From Axinella damicornis (Eukaryota > Porifera > Demospongiae > Axinellida > Axinellidae), in NCBI GenBank assembly GCA_963931865.1, contig OZ007516.1:5739897-5803896 (forward strand): a stretch of DNA of 64,000 bases. The letters run 5' to 3'. Below the pieces are notes generated by a model. The model saw only the letters and a program-made list of their open reading frames with translations, did not search any database and was not told the DNA's origin. The position numbers and the translations under genes are program-made. Each line of letters opens with the position of its first letter. Positions within the stretch are counted from its first letter, which is position 1. Below, piece after piece: positions 43,151 through 56,338 of the stretch.

Positions 43151-46100
43151 TTACCCAGCCAAGGCTTGCTTTAGTCCCCTCTCTGTCTCTGAAAGTCTTC
43201 TGCTGGTAGAGTGGAAAATCTCCTGGTAGTTAGTTCCATTCGTACCAGTGGATGACCTTCGAGAGGAAGGCAAGCTAGTAGTTCTTTTGTCTACAACTTG
43301 TGGAAGCAAGGAATCAACCTTCGCTGTAGGCTGCAAGTCTCGGGAGGCATTAGAAAGTTCACTGCTGATACCACCAACACCCCCATCTCTCTTTCTCTCC
43401 ACAAACTGCTGCGACTGTTTCACAAACTGGGATGTTATCAGGAGGGCTGTGTCGGCTGTAGCAAGCACACGACTGTTCTTAGAATTCTCAGGGACATTCG
43501 TGAGCGGAAAATTTAGCTGCAAGACGTTGGTAGCAGGGCCATTCATTGCACACACGTCTCCCTCATTGTCCTGCGTGGAAGTGGGTACAGGCAAGACCTG
43601 CTTTGGGCCATTTGCCACTAACTTTTTCTTCTCAACTGCAACAACAGTGCTAGTGTCACCAGAGGGTAAAGGCCGCGGCTTGGTTGATACAGCCTCACTT
43701 TCACTATTCTGTGCACTCTGCCGTTGAGTCTGTTTCGTACTACTGTGCATTTGGTGGCGCACTGCAGAAGTGGGTGCATTGGAGAGTATTATGGTCTTGC
43801 TGTCCATCACGGACAAAGAGGTCCTGCTCATGTCTTTACGTGGTGCTACCTGTTGTGCATTATTATTGCTGTGTCTTGCTGTGTTTGTGGGGTGTGACAT
43901 TTGCTGTTTGTGCTGTGCACCAGCGAAGGAAGGGGAAGAGGAGGAGAAGGAGGATGCGGAAGGAGGGGCAGAAGGGGTAAAATCATCTGTGCTTCTTCTC
44001 GATAATGTTCCAACTTGATGAGAATTTCCTGCATTTTCTCCATCAGTGCTATCGACCACTGAACTGGGACTCTTGTCCCCAGTCCCATTCCAGAATCTTA
44101 ATTCCAATTTCTCAGACATGGAAATCTTTTTCCGTTGTTCACTAGGTTCACATTCCATGTCATCACTTGAGGGCTTGAGCGCAAATTGGGAGGTCGGGAG
44201 GGTTGCAAAGGAGGACGCCTCTTCAGAGTATTCCGAGTCTGAAGCAAAGCCTCCAAACCCAAGGCTGCTAATCGGATAGCCATATGGGGGGACACGACTA
44301 CTAGGGTTGGCCGAGGTATTGCTGCTATTAGCAACTGGAAGTTCGATGAGGGGGAGGCGGTGGAATTGGAAGTCAGAAGAGGGGGAAGGCGGGCACGAAA
44401 GGAAGTGCAAACTGTAGAGAATGTGTGTGAGTGACAGAATGGAAATGTCAGGGAATATCTAAAACTGGCAAGACAAACCATAAAATCATTTTTGCTGAGT
44501 GGGTCACATAATTATGGTAATCAAACTGTGAACCCTACTTGACACAGTAGGTTGCTGATTGCTGGTTACATTCAGGTGTATCCCCACTGTATGCAACCAG
44601 CACTGACTGAGCGCTAACACTCACCATTTCATCTCCTTGTCTTCCGTTGTACCGCCCTCATCCTTGGTCTCCTGGTCTCCTCCCTCCGTTGGCTGAACCC
44701 CTTGGCTTTCGGCAGTGAGTGGAGCCTCATCTTCACTGTCACTGAGCGTGATGCGGTCCCACAGAGCCCTGTATATATAGTACATGTAGGAAGTGTATTC
44801 ATACTATACATACGTACGTACATCTGTGTACCTAGTCCTCATTGACTCATGCAGGCCATTCATTCCCACCGCCAGTATTTGATCGCTTGCAGTATGCAAA
44901 TACGGCACAGGAAGGCCTGGGAGATATGGTCACGTGAGGTGCCATCAGGTAGACACACAGAGGGTGGTGTCTAACAGTGAATCTTGATGTCCTTCTTGTA
45001 CTGTCTGTCCAAAGGCTGGATGCCAGAGTCTTCGCAAGGCATACAATTGATACCATTTGTTGTTCACAACGCTGCCGACGGATTGACGTAAAACAGGTAT
45101 TATAATGGTTGGGAACTACCCCCCTTCTTCCCGTGTGTCATCGCAGATCTCCCAGGCCTTCCCTGGCATGAGTCCAGTGTAGCTCATTACTCTGACTCAC
45201 AGACAGCATTATCTAACACACTGGGACCCACATAAGTATGGTCATGAGTGTCACTAGCCTAGTCCTGCCCCGACTTCTAATACTCACACACACATGCCTA
45301 AAATCTAAAAGTTATTCACAAACACTATACACTGCTCATATGGTATAGGAAGTGTGGTCCCACCTTCCTCCCCTCCCAACTCTCCTCCGAGACCTGCCAA
45401 TGAACCTCCCAGAGAGAGTAGTCCGAGAGAACCGGTACCTCCTACCTTCCCTCGCATTCTCGTCCTCGTCCTCATCGTCCTCCACACTGCCGTACCACGG
45501 CCAGTCACCAAGGGAACCATGGGGCTGGGAAGGGGGAGGGGTAATAGGTAGTGTCATCCCACATACTACATACATGTACATGTAGTCGTACATACACATG
45601 CACAGGAGTGCATGAGCCGCCAAAGGCGGTGTAGGAGCATTCAACTTCTCATGTTGCAGGTACTGACATCGAAATTTAGACTGCTGTCAGATTCAAATCA
45701 CTAAAATAAGAGGTTGCTGTGTCGGTTGTATGGCTCTGTGACGTAATTGAGTTGGCTGTATGGCCCCGCGAGTCGTGACGTTACTGAGTTGGCTGTATGG
45801 CTCTGTGATGTAACTCAGTAGGCTGTATGGCCCCATGACGTTACTGAGTTGGTTGTATGGCTCTGTGACGTAATTGAGTTGGCTGTATGGCCCCGTGAGT
45901 CGTGACGTTACTGAGTTGGCTGTATGGCTCTGTGATGTAACAGTGTCGGCTGTATGGCCCCGTGACGTTACTGAGTTGGCTGCACAGCCCCGTGACCCTA
46001 CTGAGTTGACTGTACGGCCCCGTGACATTACTGAGTTGGCTGCACAGCCCCGTGACCCTACTGAGTTGGCTGTATGGCCCGGTGATGTCACGAAAAGCAA

Positions 46101-46750
46101 GTTTTTGTGTTGAGCTGGATTTTCGCAAATGAGCAGTATATATGTATCAAACTACATAAGCAAAAGAGAACGAGCTGTATCTCCAATCCCAGGTCTAGGA
46201 AGATGGAAAAAGGGCACAGCAAGGTCAGGAAGAAGGTAGGATGAAAGTCAAGGTGAGGAGGCTGATGAAGTACGCGGAATGGGTGTAGTGAGCTGAAGGA
46301 GATTGATGTTAACCCAAACTTGCCTAGAAGTCAACTTGGAGATTGACCAAGGTACACTGGTATCCCCAATTTGTACATGTAGCTACATGTACACGTTGTA
46401 GACAGCGTGACATCAGGGAATGTTCCACAGTGGCACACTCTCTCTGTTTTGATAGAACCGCATTGAACTCTCCTTTGCCAGCTCCTGACATTTTTTTTTT
46501 ACAAAGAGTTAATGCAATATACATGTACTATCCCTATTCTCAGCAGCTGGCTCTCCGTACAGGATTGGCAACTCAAGAGTGGCAACTCACAGAGTGGTAC
46601 TTGATGTGGGGCTTTCTCTTGAATGAGAATATGCCATCAGGCTCTTCGTCGTCTGATCTCTCGGCTATCCTGTCTCTTGATGTGTCTTTCATTGCCTTAT
46701 CTGGGGTTGTGGGGACTGCAGGCTCTGGCTCTGGAGTGGTCTGTAGATGG

Positions 46751-46786
<36 letters not shown>

Positions 46787-49700
46787 GGGGGAGTGAGTGG
46801 GAGAAGACAGGTAGAGGAAGATGCAAGAATGAAGTACATACAAACTTGATGAATTGGTAACTACGGTAGCACTTTGGGTTTACAAGACTCACAGCAGCAT
46901 AGTAGTACTTCTTCTTTCTCTTTCTCTTCAGCCTGCACATGTAAAGCACATCATCAATCAACCAAACAACTTAAGAATTACGTAATATCTAGGGGTTTCT
47001 AAGGCACCCTCCCCAAGCGCGGCTGGCAGAGGACAGCTAGGGATCAAAGGTAGGTCTTCTCACATTCACTCCCTCATCAAGATCAACTACTATACACTGC
47101 AAGTTCATTCCTTACCAGGATCTTTACGTGTACTCTATGTCTACCTCTCACCCTGATGAGACCAGGACCTCGTGTCTGCCAACACGGTGGATATCATCCT
47201 CCTCCCCGCTCTCCATCTGGGAAACAAACAGTAAAACACTGGAGCTACAGCAGACACATTCGCAGAAGAGGGTAGACAAGCATAACATTAACAAACAAAT
47301 TGTGAGGCCTTAGTCCCATTCCAGGTATCTTGGGCCTGGAATGAGGCTTGATGCTCACCGTTCAACGCTGACCCACGCAACAGCTGATAGCGGTATTGAA
47401 GTCAGGACTACAGTTAGTGTGTATGAAGGTAGTCTTATGGACGAAACCTGGCCTACCAGGTAGTGGAAACTTAACATGCACATAATAATGGTCGCCAGGC
47501 CATTCCCCACCCCTTATGTTTCAATCCCAAGATACAAGTTCATTACCTTGATGAGCACAGTTCTCCCCTCCCATTGTCCTCCCTCCCCGACCCCTGACCC
47601 CTGACGGCTGGTGGCAGATTTGGTTACCACGGGATGCAGTGACGCTGTGACGGTACCGCTCCAGTCCTCCAGAAGATACCTGCATGCATACGAGGAGTGG
47701 TTAGACAATAGCGCTGTCTTGCATTGTTATAATCTAATAATAAATTATACACTTTGTTCGTTTCAAAAGAAAACAGAAGCGTTTAGCACCTGGTTTGTCA
47801 CTTCGCTCTGCTAGGTTTCCACAACAATGGCATTCTTCATGGATATCAGTGTATCACACTGCAACTTATGACTGTGTGCAGGAGCTAAGCCATTGAGGAC
47901 GACATGCTCAAAGGTATTTGGCTTGATGAAGCTGGCACAACGTTCTACCTCCATTTGAAAGCTCCAGTACATGTCCAGTATACACTGTGTGACACACGCC
48001 CGTAAAGCGTACCATATTTGTGTGAAAAGCTCCCACAGGTGGTGCACCTTGCAGGTCTACCAAAGAAGGGGTGGGTGCTATAGTATATCCCAAAAGTCCT
48101 TCAACAAACATCTAACGTCCGGAAGCGTCTTGATGTTGCTACCCACACACTGAATGCAGTTTGCCCAGCATTCATCCAGCAACGTCCGTTAATGTCTGTA
48201 TGTGTGAATTTGCATCTGCGTGCGCACGTTTTGCATCTGTGCGGTCCGTGTACAGAAAATTAAACATCTGGACACGTCTGGATGCGCATATGCAAATGGA
48301 TCTGTATGTCTGGACGCAAATGGATCCCAGAACCATGCCATTTTTGGTTGCACGAAGAACGCGGAGGGCCTGGTATCTTTCCTCACATGTGTGATATCGA
48401 AGGTAGAAAGAGCCTTAATAGAACGTGGGTGCCTGGGGCTCAGGAGAGCTAAGGTACCAGGTAACTATATACCACACGTATCTAGCTAGTGGGGGGTGAC
48501 TGTCATACACAGAATGTGTACTTGGTGAACAATACATGCATGTGAACTTCACCGTTTCATTTTGCCATTTGTCGATTAGGACATGCTTATGCCAGGAAAG
48601 ACAACAGGCTCTCCCCACTTTTCCATACTGCAAGCGACGAAAAGCTGGGCAGGGCCCTGGGAACGAGGCTAACAACTGCAGGTACACAATGGTCAGACTC
48701 TGTCCAGCAATTACTGATCCCCAGCAAATTGGTACGTATCCAACCCAACTCAAATGTCAACTGGTGTTCTAAGAACATGCAAATCACATGGAGACATCTG
48801 GCAGGATGGAAGCCCAACACACAAGGCAGTTTATGTCTTCTACAAGACCTCCACACCCCAAACATCAAGTCATCCATGAAGAAGGAAGGAAGGTGATCAG
48901 TTTACTCAGTCACATGATAGGCTAGTCTGCAATTACCTGCCACAGAAGCTGTTTACTGGCCAGTTCCAGGTCATAAACCTGTTAGAGGCTAGCGACACTT
49001 ATGGAGATACAGAGTTGAGGTTGCCAATGAACCATATCATATCTACTCACCCAGGAAATACTGTCCTCCGTACATAAATGAGTTGGTGATTTGGGAGAGT
49101 GCATCACTTAATTTTCACACACAAAAAATCATAGGGGCATGAGTTACCTTGCAAAGCAAATACATGTATTAACCTCCCTGCACACACCTCTTTCTGAAGA
49201 TGTCCATCTGCACTTGACTGATATCGTTCTTCTTGTCCTCCCGCTCCTTCACAAGCTCCGCCAAGGAACTAATTGTAATACAAGAGAGGATTCACATGAT
49301 ACCAGCTGCTACGTGAAAGAAATAACACCTGATGTGTGTGATGTCAGGTGTACGTTATAACACACATGATTGCGGGGTTTCTTTAGGGGGTGGGGGGACT
49401 TAAAAATGTTTTGCCCCCCTTTAGAGATTTCAAACCCAGACCCCCCTAAGTCATTGCCATGCACGGTTCAATCCCCCCCCCCCCCCTTTCCCCGTGATAT
49501 TTTCCCTACATGATTGTACCAAACACTGAATGGGTATCGACTGGAACAACATCGCCACCTTATGCACACATGATATTATCCCCAGCGTTACTGTACTGGC
49601 AAGAAAATGTAGGATGCCTGACCACATCATTTCATAATACAAAGCAATCTACCTGGGTACTAGAATGACCTTTGTACCCCAAAAGCACTCACATCATTAG

Positions 49701-52700
49701 GTACCCTGGGTGCCATTTGCCTTGTGCTACTCGGTTAGGTGTAGCGTTAGTATTACTAAAACAGCAAGCAACGGGTTACATGCATACACATACACTGTAC
49801 ACAAGGTATGCACATTCCTTCCCTCAGCATACCCACTGATGACCTGCACCTCTCAGTGAGTGAGGCTGGTACAATACTGTCACAATCAAAACAAGCTGCC
49901 GGCTAATTGAGTAGGTGGTGAGGGCTCAAATGGGAGCTAGCCCAAACAACACAAGGTTGGAGAACGCTGTTGTGATTATTGAGACTCTTGTGAGTCAAGC
50001 CACTTGAAGTAATTGCTAGTGACAGCATTGTGGGGCGTGCTGGAGCTAGCCATACATAACTCTGTGTGCACATGAGTTGCATATAGTGTGTGCTATGTGG
50101 TTATTCGGGTGAGCAAGCTCCACATTTAGCCTCGTTCCCAGGCCCCGCCCAGCTTTTCGTCGCTAAAAGTACGGAAAAACGGGAGAGGGCCTGGGATAAT
50201 TTATCACGTGCGTGACGTCAGGGTAGAGAGAAGGGTAGAGAGAACTTAATTGAACGTGGGCACACTGACCGCAAATATGCAGCGCGAAGCCGGCTCATTC
50301 AGCGCTCGACCGTTAGCTGCGTGGAGATCGACGGTAGCCGTGCCTTGGCAGTCTATGTGAACAGTAAGTGTCGAGAACGACTCATACAAACCTGGAAACG
50401 GGTCGTTTTGGCGTTCAATTCGGCCACTTCTCAGCAAGGCCATGGAACGACTGTCTTGGCGTCTCATGCAGAACCTGGTGCGATTCCGGAGTCTTCGAGC
50501 AGGAATAATGCGGCTGCTGTGTAGTACGGGGCAACGTGATAGCGCTGTCAGCTATACAATAGCCTCAAATAAGAACTACACGCACTGGTATAGAATTATA
50601 GTATATTCATGCATGACTTGCGGTTTTGATCACCCACACGCAATTAAACGTGACGTTTCTCACGTGACAAAATATCCCAGGCTCTCCCCCCTTTTCTCAA
50701 TTTTTGTCCGCGCGTGGGAGAGCCTGGGAACGAGGCTACTCCACATTAGTTGTAGTGGATGATGGTCTCTGTACCCGTACGACAACAGACACAGCTCATG
50801 TACTTCCCATCCATGTGGGGCTCACTCAGGCTTGCCCAATCAATGGATCAAGCAAACTGCTCAAGCCTGTATGACCACCGACACAGCTCATGTACTTCCC
50901 ATCCATGTGAGGCGAGGATCGCCCAATCAATGGATCAAGCAAACTGCTCACACCTCTCCCCTGTACTACACCTACTTGCATAGTGTGCAAACAGCAGTGC
51001 AATCCCAAGGCTGCCCAATGTACTGCGGTACAAACATTGCGCACAAATCTAGCTTGGTTATGCTTTACATGGCTTGGTGGCAGACATTTAGAATGGGCTA
51101 TTCTATCAATTCGGCAACTGGGACATGTATGGTAGTGCGAGGGTCCCAACAGTGGTATACGGTACACATATTCAACTGTGAGCTGAGGGTGTGTCCTCAC
51201 CTGAAAGTGTGTACACATGTACATGTACGTACATACGTACCAAGCTCTTGCCAAGTCTCTTTTGAGTTTCAGCATCTGCATGTACGCTGCCTCGTCATTC
51301 TTACGGTTCTGAGGGAATGTACAAAGATTAGTGATAACTTTTCAGTGGTATGCGTATAGAGAAATGACTACCAAACTACTTTTGTGCCTAGCACACAACA
51401 ACTAACACGGCAACAAACTTTACATATGGGGCCTAGATACATAAGACAATCTATAGGAAAGGAAAACCCAAGTATCTGAGCATGCATGACCAGGTGCAAA
51501 GCATAATTAAACTTGGGCAGGCTATGATTACATCCACAAGGGCTGCCCACACAGTGAAAATCATGCCGCTGCACACAACATTAGGAACTGATACTCATAT
51601 CAAGTGATGAAACATTGGAAGGTTCCCACAGTGATACTGACTTTTCTAGTTTGCATTTTCTCCGTCCTCTTCCGGAAGGCCATGTAGGGGTTGGCAGAGG
51701 AGCTACCGTCTCGTCTCTCATGCTTCACAGTCGGGATCAATGCACGCCCCTGCAGAAAGGAGGGAGGAGAAATAGAGTCAATGGAGAGAGGGTCATATTC
51801 GCCACTAGAGGACGCAGTTGGCTCACCAGTCTAAGTCTCTTGGCCAGCCAGTAGTCATATACAGCCAATACCAGATCATCATCATCCTTGAGCAATATCT
51901 GGGCTTCTCTCTCCGATAGCACCTTGGGAGGGAAGGAAGGAGAAGGGAGGGAGGGAGAAGAGAGAGGGATGGAGGAGGGAGAGAGGGAGGGAGGGATGGA
52001 GGAGGAGGGAGGGAAGCAGGGAGGTAGGTAGGTAGGGAGGGAGGGAGGGAGGTGGGAGGGATGGAGGAGGAGGGAGAGAGGGAGGGATGGAGGCAGGGAG
52101 GGAGGGAGGGAGGGAGGGAGGGAGGGAGGGAGGGAGGGAGGGAGGGAGGGAGGGAGGGAGGGAGGGAGGAAAGGAGGGAGGGACGGAGGGAGGGAGGGAG
52201 CGAGCGGGGAGGGAGGGAGCGGGGAGGGAGGGAGGGAGGGAAATAAAGTTAGCTCAATAGAGCTGTTCTTTCGCAGGATACGTTATATGCCACACATTCC
52301 TAATCGCAAACAAGAAGGAACTTTCTCAGGCCTGAATGGCCACATACATGCACATGTACATGTGTACATCAGCTATCCACTTGTAACATCTGCTCCATAA
52401 TCCGATTAACTATGGTATGCAAAAACTTACTGTATTGCCGCTTCCTTTTTCAAGCCTGTCCATCATTCTCTCAAAGTGGGTTGGTGAAAGAGGCTGTGTG
52501 TGTGCGTGCATGTGTGTTAGAGTAAGTAATCCATGCACACCCAACTGTAATGCTGCAAATGTTGCCGGGGCTGCTTGTAGGTCAGGGTGCTATACCGCAT
52601 CAACAAGACCCTCTGCGGCTATCGTCGCAGGCTTCATAGCTCCGGCTGTCAATTTGTTGCCGGTACTGCTTGCTAGATCAGGGTGCTACAATGCACCGAC

Positions 52701-55700
52701 AAGACCCACTGCGGTTACCGTTGCAGGCTACATTAGCTCCAGCTGATCAATTTGTTGCTGGGACTGCTTGTTAGATCAGGTGCTACACCACACTGACAAG
52801 ACCCACAGCGGTTATCATTGCAGGCTACATTAGCTCCAGCTGATCAATTTCAGGGAGAACAAATCAATATGCCACATTGGCCCAGTCTTACAGCTCATTG
52901 CCTGTACATGCAGAACCCTCTCTGGGCCCACTCACCCAGACCACCAACAAACATCAGCAGAACCCTCTCTGGGCCCACCCACCCAGGTCACCAACAAACG
53001 TCACTAGATCATGTGGCTCTGCTAGCGGAGTGTCTCACCCATTCATCAGTCTGGGCGTTGAGCCATTCCTCATCCTCTGAGTCCAGGTCATAGTCTGGAA
53101 CCTCCTCCTCTAGACCCAGACCTGGGTAGGTGTGTGCATACATGTATGTACAGAGTATAAGGGTGTGTACGTGCATGAATGTGTACGTGTGTGTGTGCGT
53201 ACGCGTGTGTAAGTGATCTGTGCATATCAATACATGTGTGTGGTGTATCTGTGTGTGTGTGTGTCTGTGTCTGTGTGTGTGTGAAGGAAGTGGGATGTTC
53301 GTGGGGCAGGACTAGACTCTTCGTACTTCAATTTACTGAACCTTAAACTCCGCGAAGAATTAGGCCTGGGCATGGGCTGGAATCTTCCAGAACTGCTGGG
53401 GCTACAAGCGGATGCAATCACGAGCAGCAGTCGAAGCAGACGCAATTGTGTCCCCGATTGCATCCGCTTCAACTGCTGCTCCCCGATTGAGTCTGCTTCA
53501 AATGCTGCCCCTAATTGAGTCCGCTTCAACTGCTGCTCCCCCAATGCATCCGCTTCAACTGCTGCTCCCCGATTGAGTCCGCTTCAACTGCTGCTCCCCG
53601 ATTGAGTCCGCTTCAACTGCTGCTCCCCAATTGAGTCCGCTTCAACTGCTGCTCCCCCATTGCATCCGCTTCAACTGCTGCTCCCCAATTGAGTCCGCTT
53701 CAACTGCTGCTCCCCGATTGAGTCCGCTTCAACTGCTGCTCCCCGATTGAGTCCGCTTCAACTGCTGCTCCCCCATCGCATCCGCTTGTAGCCCCAGCTG
53801 TTCCATCCCACGCCCAATGTTCTCAAACATTCTTCGCGGAGTTCGAGGTTCAGTGAATTGAAGTACAAAGGCTGCACGTCACTAGTCTAGTCCTGCCCCA
53901 CGAACATTCCACTTCCATCACACACACACACATTATAATTTTAATACGTTGATAGGCCTGCAGCTGTAAATATTGTACAAGCTGGTGGATACAATCAGAG
54001 CCTACTGAAGTATAATTATACGTATACGAAGTTCATCATTCTCCTTATATTCTGTGTGTGTAAGTGATCAGTGCACAGACCTGGGTAGCCTCGTTCCCAG
54101 GCTCCTCCCTCTGCGCGCGCTGACGAAAAATATGGGGGCAGAGAGCCTGGTACGCTTTCGCACGTGATACGCGGCACGCCGACGTCACTGCTACAATTAA
54201 CTTATCTGTTACGTCACAACTGGAGCGTGCCGACTTCTGTACAGCTGTGGCAGCGATAGATCGGACATAGAGAAGGGTATACCGATGGCGACGACTGCAG
54301 AGAAAGCTACCTGGTAATACAGACACCAGTGGATAGCGGTAGAGTTCAGTATAAGCTACAAAATGTAACTTACTCGTTCCAGACTGTCCGAGAATCTGTC
54401 CCCGAGGATTGATGAGCGCCATTTACTGCACAGCGTGGTGTTTCTTTACGCTTCTACAGGCTAAGACTTGCAACTCTCGGTTCCATGCTTCGAAACTACA
54501 GCAGCTACTAAACGCGAACACTTACACTGCTGATGTTTCGTGACGTCAACACGCGTCAGTGTCGTGGAACCAGGCTCTCCCCCTCCGTAGTTTTCTTCAC
54601 CGCGCGCACAGGGGGGAGCCTGGGAACGAGGCTAGACCTGGGCATGAGGCTAGCTGCAGCAGGAAACTTCATCGTGGCTAATAAACTTGTCAATTTCGCC
54701 ATGTGCTGGCATAGCTGGCAAAAACCTTACCTCACAAATCTTGGATTACACGTGTGTTTACTGCCTGGTCTACCACCACCACAGTGAATCACACCTGCTT
54801 ACACAGCATGTGCACCATGGCCGAGCTTCCTGGACCATCGTTATATGATGATTGATTGTCTTAACATGAAGAATTTGTGAGGTTTCAGAATGATGCCTCA
54901 GGTCTTATTCTCACCTCGTGGATACGACTCTGCTAGTCCTCAGGCTTAAGGTGTGCATATGCGGTTGCGTCCTTAGTATCTCACCATAATTTATTATTAT
55001 TACTGCTGATTGAAAGAGATATTATCCCCCGCCACAATAACATACCGAACAGCAGTGAAAACATTTAGTGTTTATTGCACTAGAAACTTGATCCCCATGT
55101 GAAATGAGCCATCAATACGTTAAAATTTTAACGTGTGTGTGTGACGGAAGTGGGATGTTCGTGGGGCGGGACTAGACTAGTGAGGCGCGACTTTCGTACT
55201 TCTGAATGTACTGAACCTCAAACTCTGCGAAGAATGTTTGAGAACATTGGGCTGGAACAGCTGGTGCTACAAGCGGATGCAATCGGGGAGCAGCAGTCGT
55301 TGAAGCAGACGCAATCGCGGATCTCGAGCAGCAGTTGAAGCAGATGCAGTCGGGGAGCAGCAGCCGAAGCGGACGCATTCAGGGAGCAGCAGCTGAAGCG
55401 GACGCAAGCAGACACAATCGGGGAGTAGCAGCTGAAGCGGATACAAGCAGTGAGCAGCAGCTGAAGCGGGCGCAATCGGGGAGCAGCAGCTGGAGCAGAC
55501 GCAAATGGTGAGCAGCAGTTGAAGCTGTAGCAGACGCCATCAGGGAGCAGCAGCTCTGCACAGAGAGCTGTGCGGCGCCGGATTACTCACGTAGGCGAAC
55601 GAGGGGGAAGTAGCACATTACCATGCTTGCTTTAATTACTCACACTGTTACAGTATGGCAAGGTACCTTGCTGTGCTGGTTGCATCTGGCACAACAGTGA

Positions 55701-56299
55701 CTACACACAGCATACAGGGGAGGTCGCACACACAGTCTGTAATCACAGCTGTAACCACAGGTCAAAACTTTGACTGCTCTTTTGTGCGATTTGACTGTTG
55801 GGCGTTGACCATGCTGATTTCAAGGCTTTGATTGCTGACTGTGCTTTTAATTTTATACGGAAGAATGCATAGCAACTCCACCCGGGGTGAAGATGCACGG
55901 TTGCAGTTGTGACCATTGGTGCTTATTGGAGAAACCACCCCCAGTCAAACAAAATAGCTCTCATTCAACAGTGAAGCCTTCCTTCATCAACACAGAAGGA
56001 TAAGAGACACACTCGTGACAATTTAACATGCTTTGCATACTGTATGTGACCCAAACTGAGAATCGGATTGATGGTGGAAGGTCACACAACTAGAACAATA
56101 ATATTACTGGTATACATAAATACAAAGTTGTATAAGAACGCACCTGGAACTCTAATGTACTGGGGTGGTGTTTCAACAAGTCTGTTGTAGAGGTCTACGA
56201 AGTAAGGTACGGTAATGGAGGCCTCTGGAGTGGGGATGTAGACCCGGTTTTTCTTGCTGTTGGATTGCTGGGATAAGATGGCCTCTTGCAAGTGACGCT

Positions 56300-56338
<39 letters not shown>

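Noticed and set aside
43151..43980. Plus-strand frames opposite the last EPC exon
   Set aside because: They are antisense shadows of the long EPC exon, whose minus-strand frame joins in phase to the preceding exons.
44998..45056. Minus-strand peptide CEDSGIQPLDRQYKKDIK in an EPC intron, suggestive of a transposase tail
   Set aside because: Too short to assign, and not needed for EPC, where exons 45364-45524 and 44625-44768 join directly in phase.
52052..52246. Gly/Arg/Glu-rich frame
   Set aside because: Product of the GGGA tetranucleotide tract.
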